DNA of 64,000 nt from Terfezia claveryi (Eukaryota > Ascomycota > Pezizomycetes > Pezizales > Pezizaceae). Below the pieces are notes generated by a model. It was not told where the DNA came from. It ran no database searches and worked only from the letters and a program-made list of their open reading frames with translations. The position numbers and the translations under genes were made by a program. Location: positions 62,001 through 126,000 of the forward strand of contig WHUX01000093.1 of assembly GCA_015179025.1 (NCBI GenBank), in the 5' to 3' direction. Positions 43,073 through 52,653 of the stretch are shown piece by piece. The stretch's first letter is position 1. Each line of letters opens with the position of its first letter.

Positions 43073-46000
43073 TCATTCTCTCGCATGTATATGTTTTGTA
43101 CGAGGCCAGTATTCGCTATGTTTTGCTAGTGCAAGGGCTCCCTTGTTGTCACCGTATAGAATAGGAGTTTTTTCCGGAAGTTTTAGGTTTTCCAAGAATC
43201 CCATAATCCATATTAGCTCTCTCGCAGCTTCTGTACCGGCAATGAATTCTGCTTCTGTTGAGCTTAGAGCTACCAGGCCTTGTCGTTTAGAACACCAAGA
43301 GATTAGAGTCCCGTGTAAGAAGAATACATATGCTCCAGTAGATTTGCGGGATGCAGTACAGTCCAAGAAAGAGGCATCAAAGTATCCTATCAAGGATGTT
43401 GGGATAGGTATAGGGTTCCTTGGTATGTGAGATTTTCCAAGAGTCAGGTATACAGAGTTGTGAGATCGTAGGTAGCGTAATATTCTCATTATACCTGCCC
43501 AGTGTCGTTGAGTAGGTTTTGAGGAGAATTGGGCTAATTTCGTTACCGCATAACTGATATCAGGTCTCGTACCTACCATTAGATACATCAGTCTGCCAAT
43601 TGCCCTTTGATATACCCGAGTCTCCGATAAATCCAATATAGTATCGTCAGCCTCTTCTTCCCATTTTTCTTTGGGGTCCATTGGTATAGAGACAGGTGTA
43701 GCATTGGACATATGAAATTCTTCAAGGATTTCATAGACATATTGGGCTTGATCGATGTATAACCTCCGTTCTTGTCGGTTTCGAGTTACCATCATTCCAA
43801 TGTATCTAGATACAGGACCAAGGTCTTTGAATTTGTATTTGTTGGAGATCTTCTCTTTTGTCTCCGTTGTCTCAGCCTTATTTCCTACAATTAAGATATC
43901 GTCAACATGTCCTAAGATGAAGAGGAGTTGGCGGATCCATAGTGCTTGATCAGAGTTAAAACGCTTCAAACCGATTTGAGCCAGAAATTCACTCAGGTCT
44001 TCCCACCATGCTCTTGCAGATTGTTTGAGGCCGTATATTGATTTTAGCATTAGGCATACCATCCCCGGATTGTTGGTGTCTTCATATCCTTCTGGTTGGG
44101 CCATATATATAAGGAAGTCTTTTAGGAGGCCATTTAGGAAAGCTGAAACAAAATCTCCTTGTTCAATTTCCCAATCGTTGAGTGCTGCTAGGTGGAGGAT
44201 AATCCGCAATGAGATGAATCGGATAACTGGAGCATATGTCTCATTATAATTGACGCCTTTTGTCTGGGAGTCTCCCCGTGCTACCAAACGAGCTTTAAAG
44301 CACTGAATAGTAGGTACCTCCCCTGGTTGTAGCTGTTCTTCTGCTGTTTTGATCGCAAAAACCCATTTGTTTTTGATGACAAGTGTACCTTCGGGAGGTG
44401 CAACTAGTTGCCATGTTTGGTTGTTGATTAGGGAAGCATATTCTTCGTCACATGCTTTCTTCCAGTTATCAGCTTGAGGTGATTTCATGGCTGCCTTATA
44501 ACTTAGGGGAATCTTGAAATTAAACTTGATTGTTGGGTTCAAGATTGTTTTTAGTTGTAGGTAGGCATCATATGGTATATGGTTCACATCCATTGGGATC
44601 CTTTGTATGTGGTCATCATAACCGGGTAGTTGTTGTTGTAGATTTTGGGCCACTAGGGAATGGAGATAGGTTGTCATTGCCTGATGGTGAGCTTCGTCCA
44701 GTTCAACCTGTTCTATAATCTCATCATCATTATCGAATATATCATCTAGTGGTTCTCCAAGAATGTTTTTTCCCAGTGGTAAACCTCCTTTTGAGAACTT
44801 CTCATGTCCAAGAATTTCTTCAAAGAATATTGCATCTCGGCATTTTATCATTGCGTTGCCGTCAATATCGAAGAGTCGAAACATGTTCTCCGTGTCATAA
44901 TATCCCATAAGCATACATTCCTTACTGTGTGACTCCAATTTTTTCCTTTTCTTATCTGGGATATGTGCATATACTCTGCATCCCCAGATACGGATATGGC
45001 CGAGGTAAGGTTTGACACCATACAAAGCTTCATAAGGTGTCATTTTGAGGTTTAGCCCTTTTGCTTTTGTAGGTGTCCGATTATCTAGGTACGTAGCACA
45101 GAGCGTGGCCTGACCCCAGAAATCCAGTCGTAGATTTGCACAATTGAGCATAGTGGATGCTGAGTGAATTATGATACGATGATATACCTCTGCATCTCCG
45201 TTCATTTCGGAGCTATATGGTTGTGTTGTGACTTGTTGTATACCTTGATCTTTTAACCATAATTGGAATTCAGTATCCAACCACTCTCCGCCTCCATCAG
45301 TATGAAGACACTTGACTTTGCAATCAAATTGTCTCTCTACTTGGGCCTTCCATTCTCTAAAGATTTTTGCTGCTTCTCCTTTTTTCTTCAACAGGTATAT
45401 CCATTTGTATCGGGACTTGCCACAAACCATGAGACAAGTATACTTGTGGCCCCAAAAATCAGCAACATGCATAGGTCCACACAAATCTGCATAGATAATC
45501 TCCAAATTAGCTTTTGGAAACTTGCCCGGCATGCGTGAAATTTGACGTCGTTGATGTGCTTTGACACAGTCATCACAATTTAGCTTGTTTTTCCTAGGTT
45601 CCCCAAATTCAACGCCATCTGCAAGCTTAGGGACTAGGGATAGGTATTTTTTATTGATGTGACCTAGTCTTCGATGCCATGTATCTAGCTGTTGAGTATC
45701 CGTTCGATATTTTGCTGTATAGGAGTTTTGGATCGGTTTTGCAGTGAGGGGTTGAATTCTGTCTGGGAATGACGTTATTTGTAGGATAAGTTGTTGAGGA
45801 GAGCATTCTTGTAGGTAGTAAACAAAATTCTCCCTATCTGCAACCGCCCAAAGAGCTCCCAGCTTAAATACATAACACTTGCCATTCTTCAATGAAAACT
45901 CCAAACCCTTTGCTTCCAGTTGTCCTATTGATATAAGATGAGTATTCGGAAGAAGGTCGGGGGAATACATCACATCCGAGATTAATATAGTTCCGCATTG

Positions 46001-47269
46001 TAATTGTAGGATAAGATCTCCTTTTGCAGTCGCATAAATAATCCCATTTGCTGTTTCGACTGGTGTTGATTTAATCGTTCGAGTATTCGTAAGGAGTTTA
46101 AGATTGCTGGTGTAGTGATTAGAGGCTCCTGAATCGAGCATCCACCGTTGTTTATGTTTTGCTAAATCAGTCGATTGCATCATACAACAGTGATTAATAA
46201 CTCCTGTGACATTCTTTCCAATTGGAACACCTCGGACTGCCTTTGCCTGGTTCTTTTGTCTTCGTTGCTTATGTGTGTCTTCCTGTGATTCAGATGAGGA
46301 TTCGCAGGAAGAAGAAGAAGAAGAGGATTCTTCAGGAGAAGAAGATTGTTTATCCTTCTTCTTCTTATGCATCTGTTTTGAGATTCTGTAGGTAGATCGT
46401 TGTTTGTGGTATGTCCTGATGTGTTTCTTCTGTGTATCGACCTTGTCACCGTTTCTGCCAAATCTGCCTCTTTTTCCTCGACTCCGGTTTTGATATTGTG
46501 TAGGTCGTAGTTCAGGATGTTTTATCCAACAATCGGTGATGCCATGATTCGATAGTCCGCAATGTTCGCATTTTTTCTGTGTTTCGTTCTGAGGATTCTT
46601 CGCCGCATATGCTACTGGGGCAGGTTGAAACGTAGGGGTAATGGTCTCTGCTGTTTTCTGTAGTTGGACCATAGCCGTTCGTTTTTGTATCAGCTTCTCT
46701 TCTCTCATACATGATTCCCTGATGTCTTTTATATCCAGCGGATTATTGTTGTTGTCCATGTTGGTAAGAGTAGTGACGAGAGTAGCATATTCTGGGAGAA
46801 GGTTTGCTAGAATTTGCCACTTTACTTTCTGATCACTAATATCTTCCCCCAGGTGTTTTAGGTCAGCTGCTGCGTTCGTGACCTGGTTGATAAATGATAG
46901 GACAGTTTGATCAGAACGCTGACTAAGGGAGTTGAACGTCATGGTTAGCTGGAAGATATTTGTTGAGGAGGAGGATTGAAATAAGCTCTCAAGAGTCTTC
47001 CAGGCTTCTCGTGCAGTCATATCGTCAGTCAAAGATGACTGAATTTCAGATTTACATCTGAAGTAAATCTCTGAAAACGCCCACTTATCAGCCTTTGCCC
47101 AGCTGATATTTGCATCTGGTGGTTGTTCATGATCGATGAGGTCGAGAAGACACATTCTCATGAGGAGGATCCTCATATTTTTTCTCCATATCCCATAGTT
47201 GGTATGGTCGAGCAGGTCAAAGACCAGAGTCTCTCGATGAAGGGACTTTGGGATATCTAGGTCTTCCAT
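43073..47269 (-). CDS. Copia Gag-Pol polyprotein (1398 aa)
   Basis: ATG 47269 to TGA 43073. Gag region (about 1-230) is followed by a zinc knuckle with Cys234, Cys237, His242 and Cys247; a protease motif DSGAS at about 379; an integrase zinc-binding H-H-C-C region (HRRLGH..CDDCVKAH); and the DDE core with ADLCGP, TDGGGEW and a catalytic Glu in the NGDAEVYH region (usual family form NG..E). Reverse transcriptase has KARLVARGDSQ, FLNGLL and the active site HVDDI; RNase H has SSTEAEFIAGTEAAREL. The order protease-integrase-RT-RNase H defines Ty1/copia. The frame stops within the last conserved RNase H block (TKHIHARE, then TGA). Everything needed for transposition except that tail is intact. Confidence 0.94.
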   Translation of the reverse strand: MEDLDIPKSLHRETLVFDLLDHTNYGIWRKNMRILLMRMCLLDLIDHEQPPDANISWAKADKWAFSEIYFRCKSEIQSSLTDDMTAREAWKTLESLFQSSSSTNIFQLTMTFNSLSQRSDQTVLSFINQVTNAAADLKHLGEDISDQKVKWQILANLLPEYATLVTTLTNMDNNNNPLDIKDIRESCMREEKLIQKRTAMVQLQKTAETITPTFQPAPVAYAAKNPQNETQKKCEHCGLSNHGITDCWIKHPELRPTQYQNRSRGKRGRFGRNGDKVDTQKKHIRTYHKQRSTYRISKQMHKKKKDKQSSSPEESSSSSSSCESSSESQEDTHKQRRQKNQAKAVRGVPIGKNVTGVINHCCMMQSTDLAKHKQRWMLDSGASNHYTSNLKLLTNTRTIKSTPVETANGIIYATAKGDLILQLQCGTILISDVMYSPDLLPNTHLISIGQLEAKGLEFSLKNGKCYVFKLGALWAVADRENFVYYLQECSPQQLILQITSFPDRIQPLTAKPIQNSYTAKYRTDTQQLDTWHRRLGHINKKYLSLVPKLADGVEFGEPRKNKLNCDDCVKAHQRRQISRMPGKFPKANLEIIYADLCGPMHVADFWGHKYTCLMVCGKSRYKWIYLLKKKGEAAKIFREWKAQVERQFDCKVKCLHTDGGGEWLDTEFQLWLKDQGIQQVTTQPYSSEMNGDAEVYHRIIIHSASTMLNCANLRLDFWGQATLCATYLDNRTPTKAKGLNLKMTPYEALYGVKPYLGHIRIWGCRVYAHIPDKKRKKLESHSKECMLMGYYDTENMFRLFDIDGNAMIKCRDAIFFEEILGHEKFSKGGLPLGKNILGEPLDDIFDNDDEIIEQVELDEAHHQAMTTYLHSLVAQNLQQQLPGYDDHIQRIPMDVNHIPYDAYLQLKTILNPTIKFNFKIPLSYKAAMKSPQADNWKKACDEEYASLINNQTWQLVAPPEGTLVIKNKWVFAIKTAEEQLQPGEVPTIQCFKARLVARGDSQTKGVNYNETYAPVIRFISLRIILHLAALNDWEIEQGDFVSAFLNGLLKDFLIYMAQPEGYEDTNNPGMVCLMLKSIYGLKQSARAWWEDLSEFLAQIGLKRFNSDQALWIRQLLFILGHVDDILIVGNKAETTETKEKISNKYKFKDLGPVSRYIGMMVTRNRQERRLYIDQAQYVYEILEEFHMSNATPVSIPMDPKEKWEEEADDTILDLSETRVYQRAIGRLMYLMVGTRPDISYAVTKLAQFSSKPTQRHWAGIMRILRYLRSHNSVYLTLGKSHIPRNPIPIPTSLIGYFDASFLDCTASRKSTGAYVFFLHGTLISWCSKRQGLVALSSTEAEFIAGTEAARELIWIMGFLENLKLPEKTPILYGDNKGALALAKHSEYWPRTKHIHARE

Positions 47270-47336
47270 GATGGCTTTCGGAGGGGTTTTGTTGATTGGA
47301 AGAGGTTTTTTGGGTGTATCTGCGATGTAGATACAG

Positions 47337-47350
47337 AGGGCTTCATAACC
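47337..47350 (-). promoter_or_regulatory. Primer binding site of the copia element
   Basis: Directly inside the 5' LTR, minus strand GGTTATGAAGCCCT. Its complement GGGCTTCATAACC resembles the anticodon arm of a methionine tRNA, as expected for copia-type priming by a tRNA fragment. Confidence 0.65.
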
Positions 47351-47516
47351 TGATAGAACGTCTTATTCCTTATCCTCATGATCCTTCTCCAAGATCATGT
47401 TCACGTATATCTACATCATGCCAAGCCCGCCAGCCTAGTCGGCTCTGCCATATACAGTATGCTCTGCCATATGCTGTACATGTGCCGCTGCCATTGCTGT
47501 ACATGTGGTACTAACA
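47351..47516 (-). repeat. 5' LTR of the copia element
   Basis: 166 bp, identical by eye to 42103-42268; followed by the GGCAC target duplication at 47517-47521. Confidence 0.95.
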
Positions 47517-47521
47517 GGCAC

Positions 47522-48303
47522 TCCCCAGTCAACATATCCGCTTACTGGAATACCCGCCATATTAGATAAATACCTCTAGTCGCATAGCAAAAGCGAAAAA
47601 GCCATCCGGGGTTTATGGACGGATATACAGGGTACTCAAAGCTTGGCCATTTTTTCAGCCATAATTTTCACACAAGAATTTTGGGTCTAAAATAATCTTT
47701 TGATTCCCTTATATTATTTCAACAATTACTTGCACAGGCCCGAATCACGTGGACTGACATTTATGCCAAACCTGGGCCAACCTAGGCTGGTAGGTACTAG
47801 TCTCGTACCCTAGTCAGGTTGGCACAACGACCTGTGCCAACCAGACTACTCGTACCCTACTTAGTCTGGTTGACCCTAGTCTGGCTTGCACTAGCCCCTC
47901 GTAGCCTAGGTAGTAACTTTACTTAGCGGACTTGCCCGTTGCATTACAATTTCACCGTTAACAAACGTTCCACTCAACCCTCCTCCCGCCCTACCTCCAT
48001 CCTTCACTCCGCCCTCAGCACGAGAGCACTCTCCGTCCTGCCCCGCCGACATTACCTCCATCGTGCCAACCAGACTAACCTCCATCCCTCATTCAACACC
48101 CCCCATCTTGCATCCCCTCATCCTCACAACGAACTCAAACTTTGACTTTCTCCTTGTCTGCTGTTAGCAGTGCTGGATTACTTGCATTAGGTTGCTCTCC
48201 TTCTATGTATTATTCCATCGACATCTGAATCTCTGTCTACTAATAGCTTAAGCAGATATACCTTTTGCTCTCTCAGGAGTCGTTTGACTCCCATCTTCCC
48301 ATT
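47522..48303. other. Intergenic region and promoter of the 48.3-kb gene
   Basis: Contains several TAGTCTGGTTG-type motifs (47811-47880 and a half copy at 48065-48078) and a C-rich leader at 47970-48120. No gene is seen. Confidence 0.5.
47811..47848. repeat. 38-bp palindrome, TAGTCTGGTTGGCAC family
   Basis: TAGTCAGGTTGGCACA and TGTGCCAACCAGACTA around a 6-bp centre (ACGACC). Two more half motifs follow at 47859-47890. Confidence 0.8.
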
Positions 48304-50153
48304 ATGTCCAAGCAGACGTTCGCCAAAGCAATGTACTGTGAGTATTTGGCACAGATACCTTGTTTGCACCCAGAGGACACTGTGGGGAGCACGGCCGTGC
48401 ACGTTGGAACTGCTATGGTTAATAAGATGGGACCAATTGTCCCTGAGTTCCATATTGAGGATTGCGTATTTGCGAAGCCCTATCCTGGTGAGTTTGCTGT
48501 GTAGGTTCCGATAATTTTTACTGACTAAGAGATTATATGCAGACACGATTGCTTCCAAAAAGCAGAAAGAGCCCCCTCCTGGTGAACTTCTCATGATTAT
48601 GACTCCACCATCTGGCACTAATCCCGTCATACACACCCTTAATGCTTGCAAAACCGCGTGTAGCGAGTCAGAGAGACAAGCCCAAGAAGCTCAGGCTGAA
48701 GCTAATGCTGAAAGGCTGATGCGTGAGGGTGAGCCTATCCCAGATGAGCCCTTCAGTGAAGATATACTCTACTAACAATAATGGCTTCTCTTTAGAAAGT
48801 GAGGTCGATAACCAGAAGCTGGAAAATAAGTACGAGCAAGCGGAGCGTAAGCTTCAGCAAGCCATGGATGACCGTGACAGAGCGCAGAGAGAACGTGATA
48901 GTGCTATCAATGGAAAGGCTCAATCTGAGCAGGATTGGCATAGAGTCCTTATGCCTCTAAAAGAAAAATTGTGTACGGAGTGGGAAAGGGGACAGGAAGC
49001 AAGATTTGAGCGTCTTAGGAACTCCATTACGGAGGATTTCAACAAACAACTGGCAGACCATCAAAAGACCATCACTGACCACCAAAAGACCTCACTGACC
49101 ATCAAAAAGAGATCACGGAGCTTATGGCCACTACAAGGCCATCAAAAAGAGATCACGGAGCTTATGGCCACTACAAGGATTGTGAGTTCTAATTACAGGA
49201 TTCTATATCGCTTTCCATGCTAAGTTTAACAAAAGATATGTTGGAATACCTTGTTAGGCAGCGGACGGAGCGGTGGAGCGGCGGGTGCGCGAACACGGGT
49301 GCACAGCAGATCTATAGTAATATGCCTACTAGAGCGGACGGTAAAACGTGAAGTGGACAATAGAACTGAAGAGTGCAATAATGCGATAGAGAACGAAGCG
49401 AATTGAAGACTTGCTTAATTTCATAAAAATACAGGTCCGGAGCGTTGTCTATATACACGGAATCTCAGGGTAAAGACAAAGCGCAGGGATGTGTTATTCA
49501 ACCAATCAGAAGCGAGAAAATGCAAGGATTGCGGAGAGGGGTCGGTGGCAACCACAGTGACTCAACCCAACATACAGAAAAAATACTTGCGTACGTGTGG
49601 ACGTAAGACGATTGCGTATGCGCGGACGTAAGGTGCTTGCATGTATGTGAGTTCAGCTGAATATTGTCGTTGTGGCGACAATGGCTTCGCCGGACAGTGG
49701 TTGGCGGAACAGCAATATCCGGGTGTATTGGATGTGCGTTTTAACAAAGTTGGCCTAATCAAATCATAGCATACACAAGAACTGTCAGCATTGGCGCTGA
49801 GGAACATGCTCAATGAATGTCGGGATTCATTTGCTAAAAAGGCGGGATATAGTGATGATTGGAGGGGGGTGAAGAAGGAGCTACAGGACAGAAAGATCAC
49901 CCTCACCGAGGTAAAAGGGAAAATGGAGGGCGCTCTTCAACATGTGGACTGGGGATCAAACGGGGTGGGAAAGGTGGTGAGCTTTGTAATTGATAATTGG
50001 CCTATTAGGAGGGCAGGAATTATGTCAGCCCATGGTGGTGAGGGTGCCGAGGCTAGGGTTTATAGCGATCAACTGGAGAAGGCGATTGAGGGCACGCAGG
50101 ATGAGAGTGACAAGAGGTTGTTGGAAAAACTCCAGGAATTTCTCCAGGAGTAG
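48304..50153 (+). CDS. Unrecognised four-exon coiled-coil protein (379 aa)
   Basis: Exons 48304-48487, 48543-48728, 48796-49181 and 49770-50153; total 1140 nt. Intron 2 has the perfect branch site TACTAAC and intron 3 a CCTAATC site, so the model is well supported. The N-terminal ~85 residues form a compact unknown domain (MSKQTFAKAMYCEYLA..). Residues ~115-250 are a charged coiled coil (EQAERKLQQAMDDRDRAQRE) that runs into heptad-like DHQKTIT repeats. The C-terminal ~125 residues are helical with a conserved-looking VDWGSNGVGKVVSFV segment. I do not recognise the family. Its promoter has the same palindromic motif as the Crinkler-type pseudogene 2.5 kb downstream, and both lie in repeat-rich DNA. 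Confidence 0.7.
49099..49178 (+). repeat. 40-bp tandem duplication in exon 3
   Basis: CCATCAAAAAGAGATCACGG.. to ..ACTACAAGG occurs twice with period 40. Just upstream a 21-bp DHQKTIT-coding unit has lost one base, so the one-base loss and the 40-base gain together keep the downstream frame. Confidence 0.9.
49239..49746. mobile_element. ~508-bp insertion in intron 3, candidate solo LTR
   Basis: Starts TGTTGGAATACC and ends TTTTAACA, the usual form of a copia LTR. Removing it leaves an ordinary ~80-nt intron. The flanks share TTTAACAAA(A)G rather than a clean 5-bp duplication, so the exact borders and class are unsure. Confidence 0.5.
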
Positions 50154-52090
50154 ATTGTATTTGTATATTTAAAAAATATGTGCCAATAGCACCCAAGGGG
50201 GGTTACGCCGAGCAATGCTCGTATCCAAATTGGGAGAAGATAAATTCCAACCAGACTACGAGAATACTTGTATGTAAGGGGCTGTTGTCAGCGGAGATCG
50301 ATGAAGGTATTAACGTAGCTGTCAACTAGAAGCTTTTTCCTCCTCGCATCAGGTAACCTCTCCCTGACTTAAATGCCTACACTAACAAATACTACCCTAT
50401 AATAGCCTTTGAATCTATGACGGATAGAACCAGGGGAGGTTGGGGGGAGAAACTAGGCTTGAAAATACAAAGAAGGTTTATGAAAACGAGGGGAGGAACG
50501 TGAGTTGAATTGCTTCTTTCCTCAAAATGTTTCTTCTATTGTTATTTAATTTTTTTTTTTTGTCTATTATTGTTTTCTTTCATCATGCGCCCGAGGGGAG
50601 GTGTTAGTACTACCGTATTATCTCGTTAGCGCGAACAAAGTCGCTAAGCATTTTTATGGCGTCTAGACGCCACTATGGGTACGTCCTGATGACACCGTCC
50701 TGCCAATGTCTTCTGTGGCGATCTGAGGTCGCCCAGATCCTGCCGTCATGACCCTCTGGCGTCCTATGTCATCCTGTGCCTCTGACATCCCATTTCCTCT
50801 GGCAGCTTATGGCGTCCGGATAACCTCCCTTCAGCTTATGGCAGCCGGATGTCCTCCTTCAGGTTATGGCATCCGGATTCTAGTTGTTGTCTCTGCTGTC
50901 TCCCAAACGTCATCTCGTGCCTTTCCGCGACGCCGAGGAGTTCAACCCTAGCTGTTCCGAGCTGCCTGGATCTCTAACCATGCCTTAGCGCTCGGATGCC
51001 TGCTACGTACAATGAAGCGCACTTACGCTATGGAACCGTCGACATCGGAGCTATGAAAGTGTAGATATCGGAGCCATGGAAGTGTCGATATTGCAGGTGT
51101 GAGATAGGTTAGTTATATGTGCAGTTGTCGGAGGTTTGGCAATCTCTCACCTATATGAACTGAACTTGCTCAGTTGCTTTTTGCTGTAGAGTAAGATTTT
51201 GTATTGAGCGGTCTCCTTTAACAATCCCTAAAATCTTATCTCCGGTAATAATATTAGGAGGCTGACCGCTAAGTTAGCATTGTCCGGGTTTTGATTATTA
51301 TTTTCTGCATACCTGAAATATTACTATTAGTCCAAGTTCTCTACATACTGCTCTTTACCTACCACTTTGAAAAAAAATCGAATTGTTGTCTCATTCCACC
51401 AACCAGACTACATTCCACCCCAGTCGAAGCCCAATCTGTCTTTTGAAATGACAGGGCTTTTTCACACAAAACGGAATAACCTCTCGGCATCCGGACCGCT
51501 TCGTTATACACGGGACGCTCATACTAGTCTGGCGGGCACCGGCCTCTCCGACTACGCTCATACAGTGTCTTTACTTGTGATAACATGTAAGTAAGGCATT
51601 TTGCTTTATAAGATGAATGGCATATCAGGTGTCTGTAATACAGAATCATATTGGGGAGATCGGGGCCGAAGATACATGGCCTCCATGACTTGTAATAAAC
51701 CCCTGGAGTCTGTGAGTGTACAATATACTATCAGTGTTTAGGCAAACCTGGCACCCAGTGATCACGTTTTGTCCTAGCGGTTACACTCTCCAACAGAGCC
51801 AAGTCCCAGCGAGCTCCTATTACAACATATTCTTATTTTCCCATACAAAATTTGCTGGGGCAGAGCTCAATTAAGGTTGTTTATACTGATACTTCACTTA
51901 GTCTGTACATGTGGGTCCACTGGCCTGAGACTACAAATTGCCAGCTGTTCTCGTATTTTTCTCAAGTGCCGCCAAGATGGCTCAGTTTCAACTCTTGAGA
52001 TGAGAGGTTTTGTATAGCAACACTGACAGCGAATAGACAGATGAATGGCCAATCAAGGGACACTTCACCTGATAGTAGTGTGACGGTAAG

Positions 52091-52214
52091 ACGAGTGCGA
52101 ATGTATGCGAACGTATGAGTAAGCACGTAGGTATGAATATATGTGAGAATATGAACATAGACGTGCGAATGTATGAGTGAGCACATAGGTATGAAGATAT
52201 GTGAGAATATGAGC
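52091..52214. repeat. ~60-bp tandem repeat, two units
   Basis: GTGCGAATGTATG..GAGTRAGCAC.TAGGTATGAA.ATATGTGAGAATATGA occurs twice, with an 11-bp internal duplication in the first unit. Confidence 0.8.
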
Positions 52215-52344
52215 ATCCAGTTCTCTATCTATCTCCTATCGAGATGCAATAAGAAGTGCTCTATATATATACATGAAGAAGGAAGGGATAATGCTAATGA
52301 GTATTGCTGGAAAGCAGGTATGTGCTGGAGTTACGTGAGTGACA

Positions 52345-52410
52345 TCGCCATAATGAGTGGCATGTCGCCATGACATGAGTGGCATATCGCCATGACATGA
52401 GTGGCATACT
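52345..52410. repeat. 22-bp tandem repeat, three units
   Basis: ATGAGTGGCATRTCGCCATG is repeated at ~22-bp spacing, about 250 bp upstream of the SAM-headed Crinkler-type pseudogene. Confidence 0.85.
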
Positions 52411-52462
52411 ATGTAGCTACGTGTGTCGCCATGTATGATGTATGACTCACGTGCTTTTCAAC

Positions 52463-52519
52463 ACCAACCAGACTACCTCCTCAGTATCCTAGTCTGGTTG
52501 GCACAACACTAACCAGACT
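52463..52519. repeat. TAGTCTGGTTGGCAC palindrome cluster
   Basis: ACCAACCAGACTA, then TAGTCTGGTTGGCACAAC, then ACTAACCAGACT: three half motifs in alternating orientation, 140-190 bp upstream of the start codon at 52654. Confidence 0.75.
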
Positions 52520-52653
52520 GACCTTCTGCTACCATCCATACTTCCTTATTGTACTTAGTACCACTTGCACAACATCGGATGCTATACTCCTCATCTGTCA
52601 TACCCAATATTATATTAATCCACTATACCTCTAATCACTACCACCTCCACTAA

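Larger units (their letters stand above)
42103..47516 (-). mobile_element. Complete young Ty1/copia retrotransposon (5414 bp)
   Basis: Two 166-bp LTRs (42103-42268 and 47351-47516) are identical by eye, and the element is bounded by the 5-bp duplication GGCAC at 42098-42102 and 47517-47521. On the minus strand it reads 5' LTR, primer site, 1398-codon gag-pol frame, stop, C-terminal tail, 83-bp tandem repeats, polypurine tract and 3' LTR. Identical LTRs mean recent insertion. One in-frame TGA near the end of the RNase H domain is the only defect seen. Confidence 0.96.
50154..52653. other. Intergenic region with retroelement relics and tandem repeats
   Basis: A relic of a copia 3' junction lies at 50583-50615 (polypurine tract plus LTR start), then an orphan element end at about 50627 (TACCGTATTATCTCGTTAGC). 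The stretch 51730-51790 repeats one at 39183-39240 (GGCAAACCTGGCACCCAGTG). Half copies of the CCAACCAGACTA motif are at 50249 and 51399. No gene is seen before the start at 52654. Confidence 0.5.

Noticed and set aside
46280..46360. GAAGAAGAAGA-like repeat that could be a microsatellite locus
   Set aside because: It lies within the copia Gag coding region and encodes its Ser-rich linker; no separate feature is needed.
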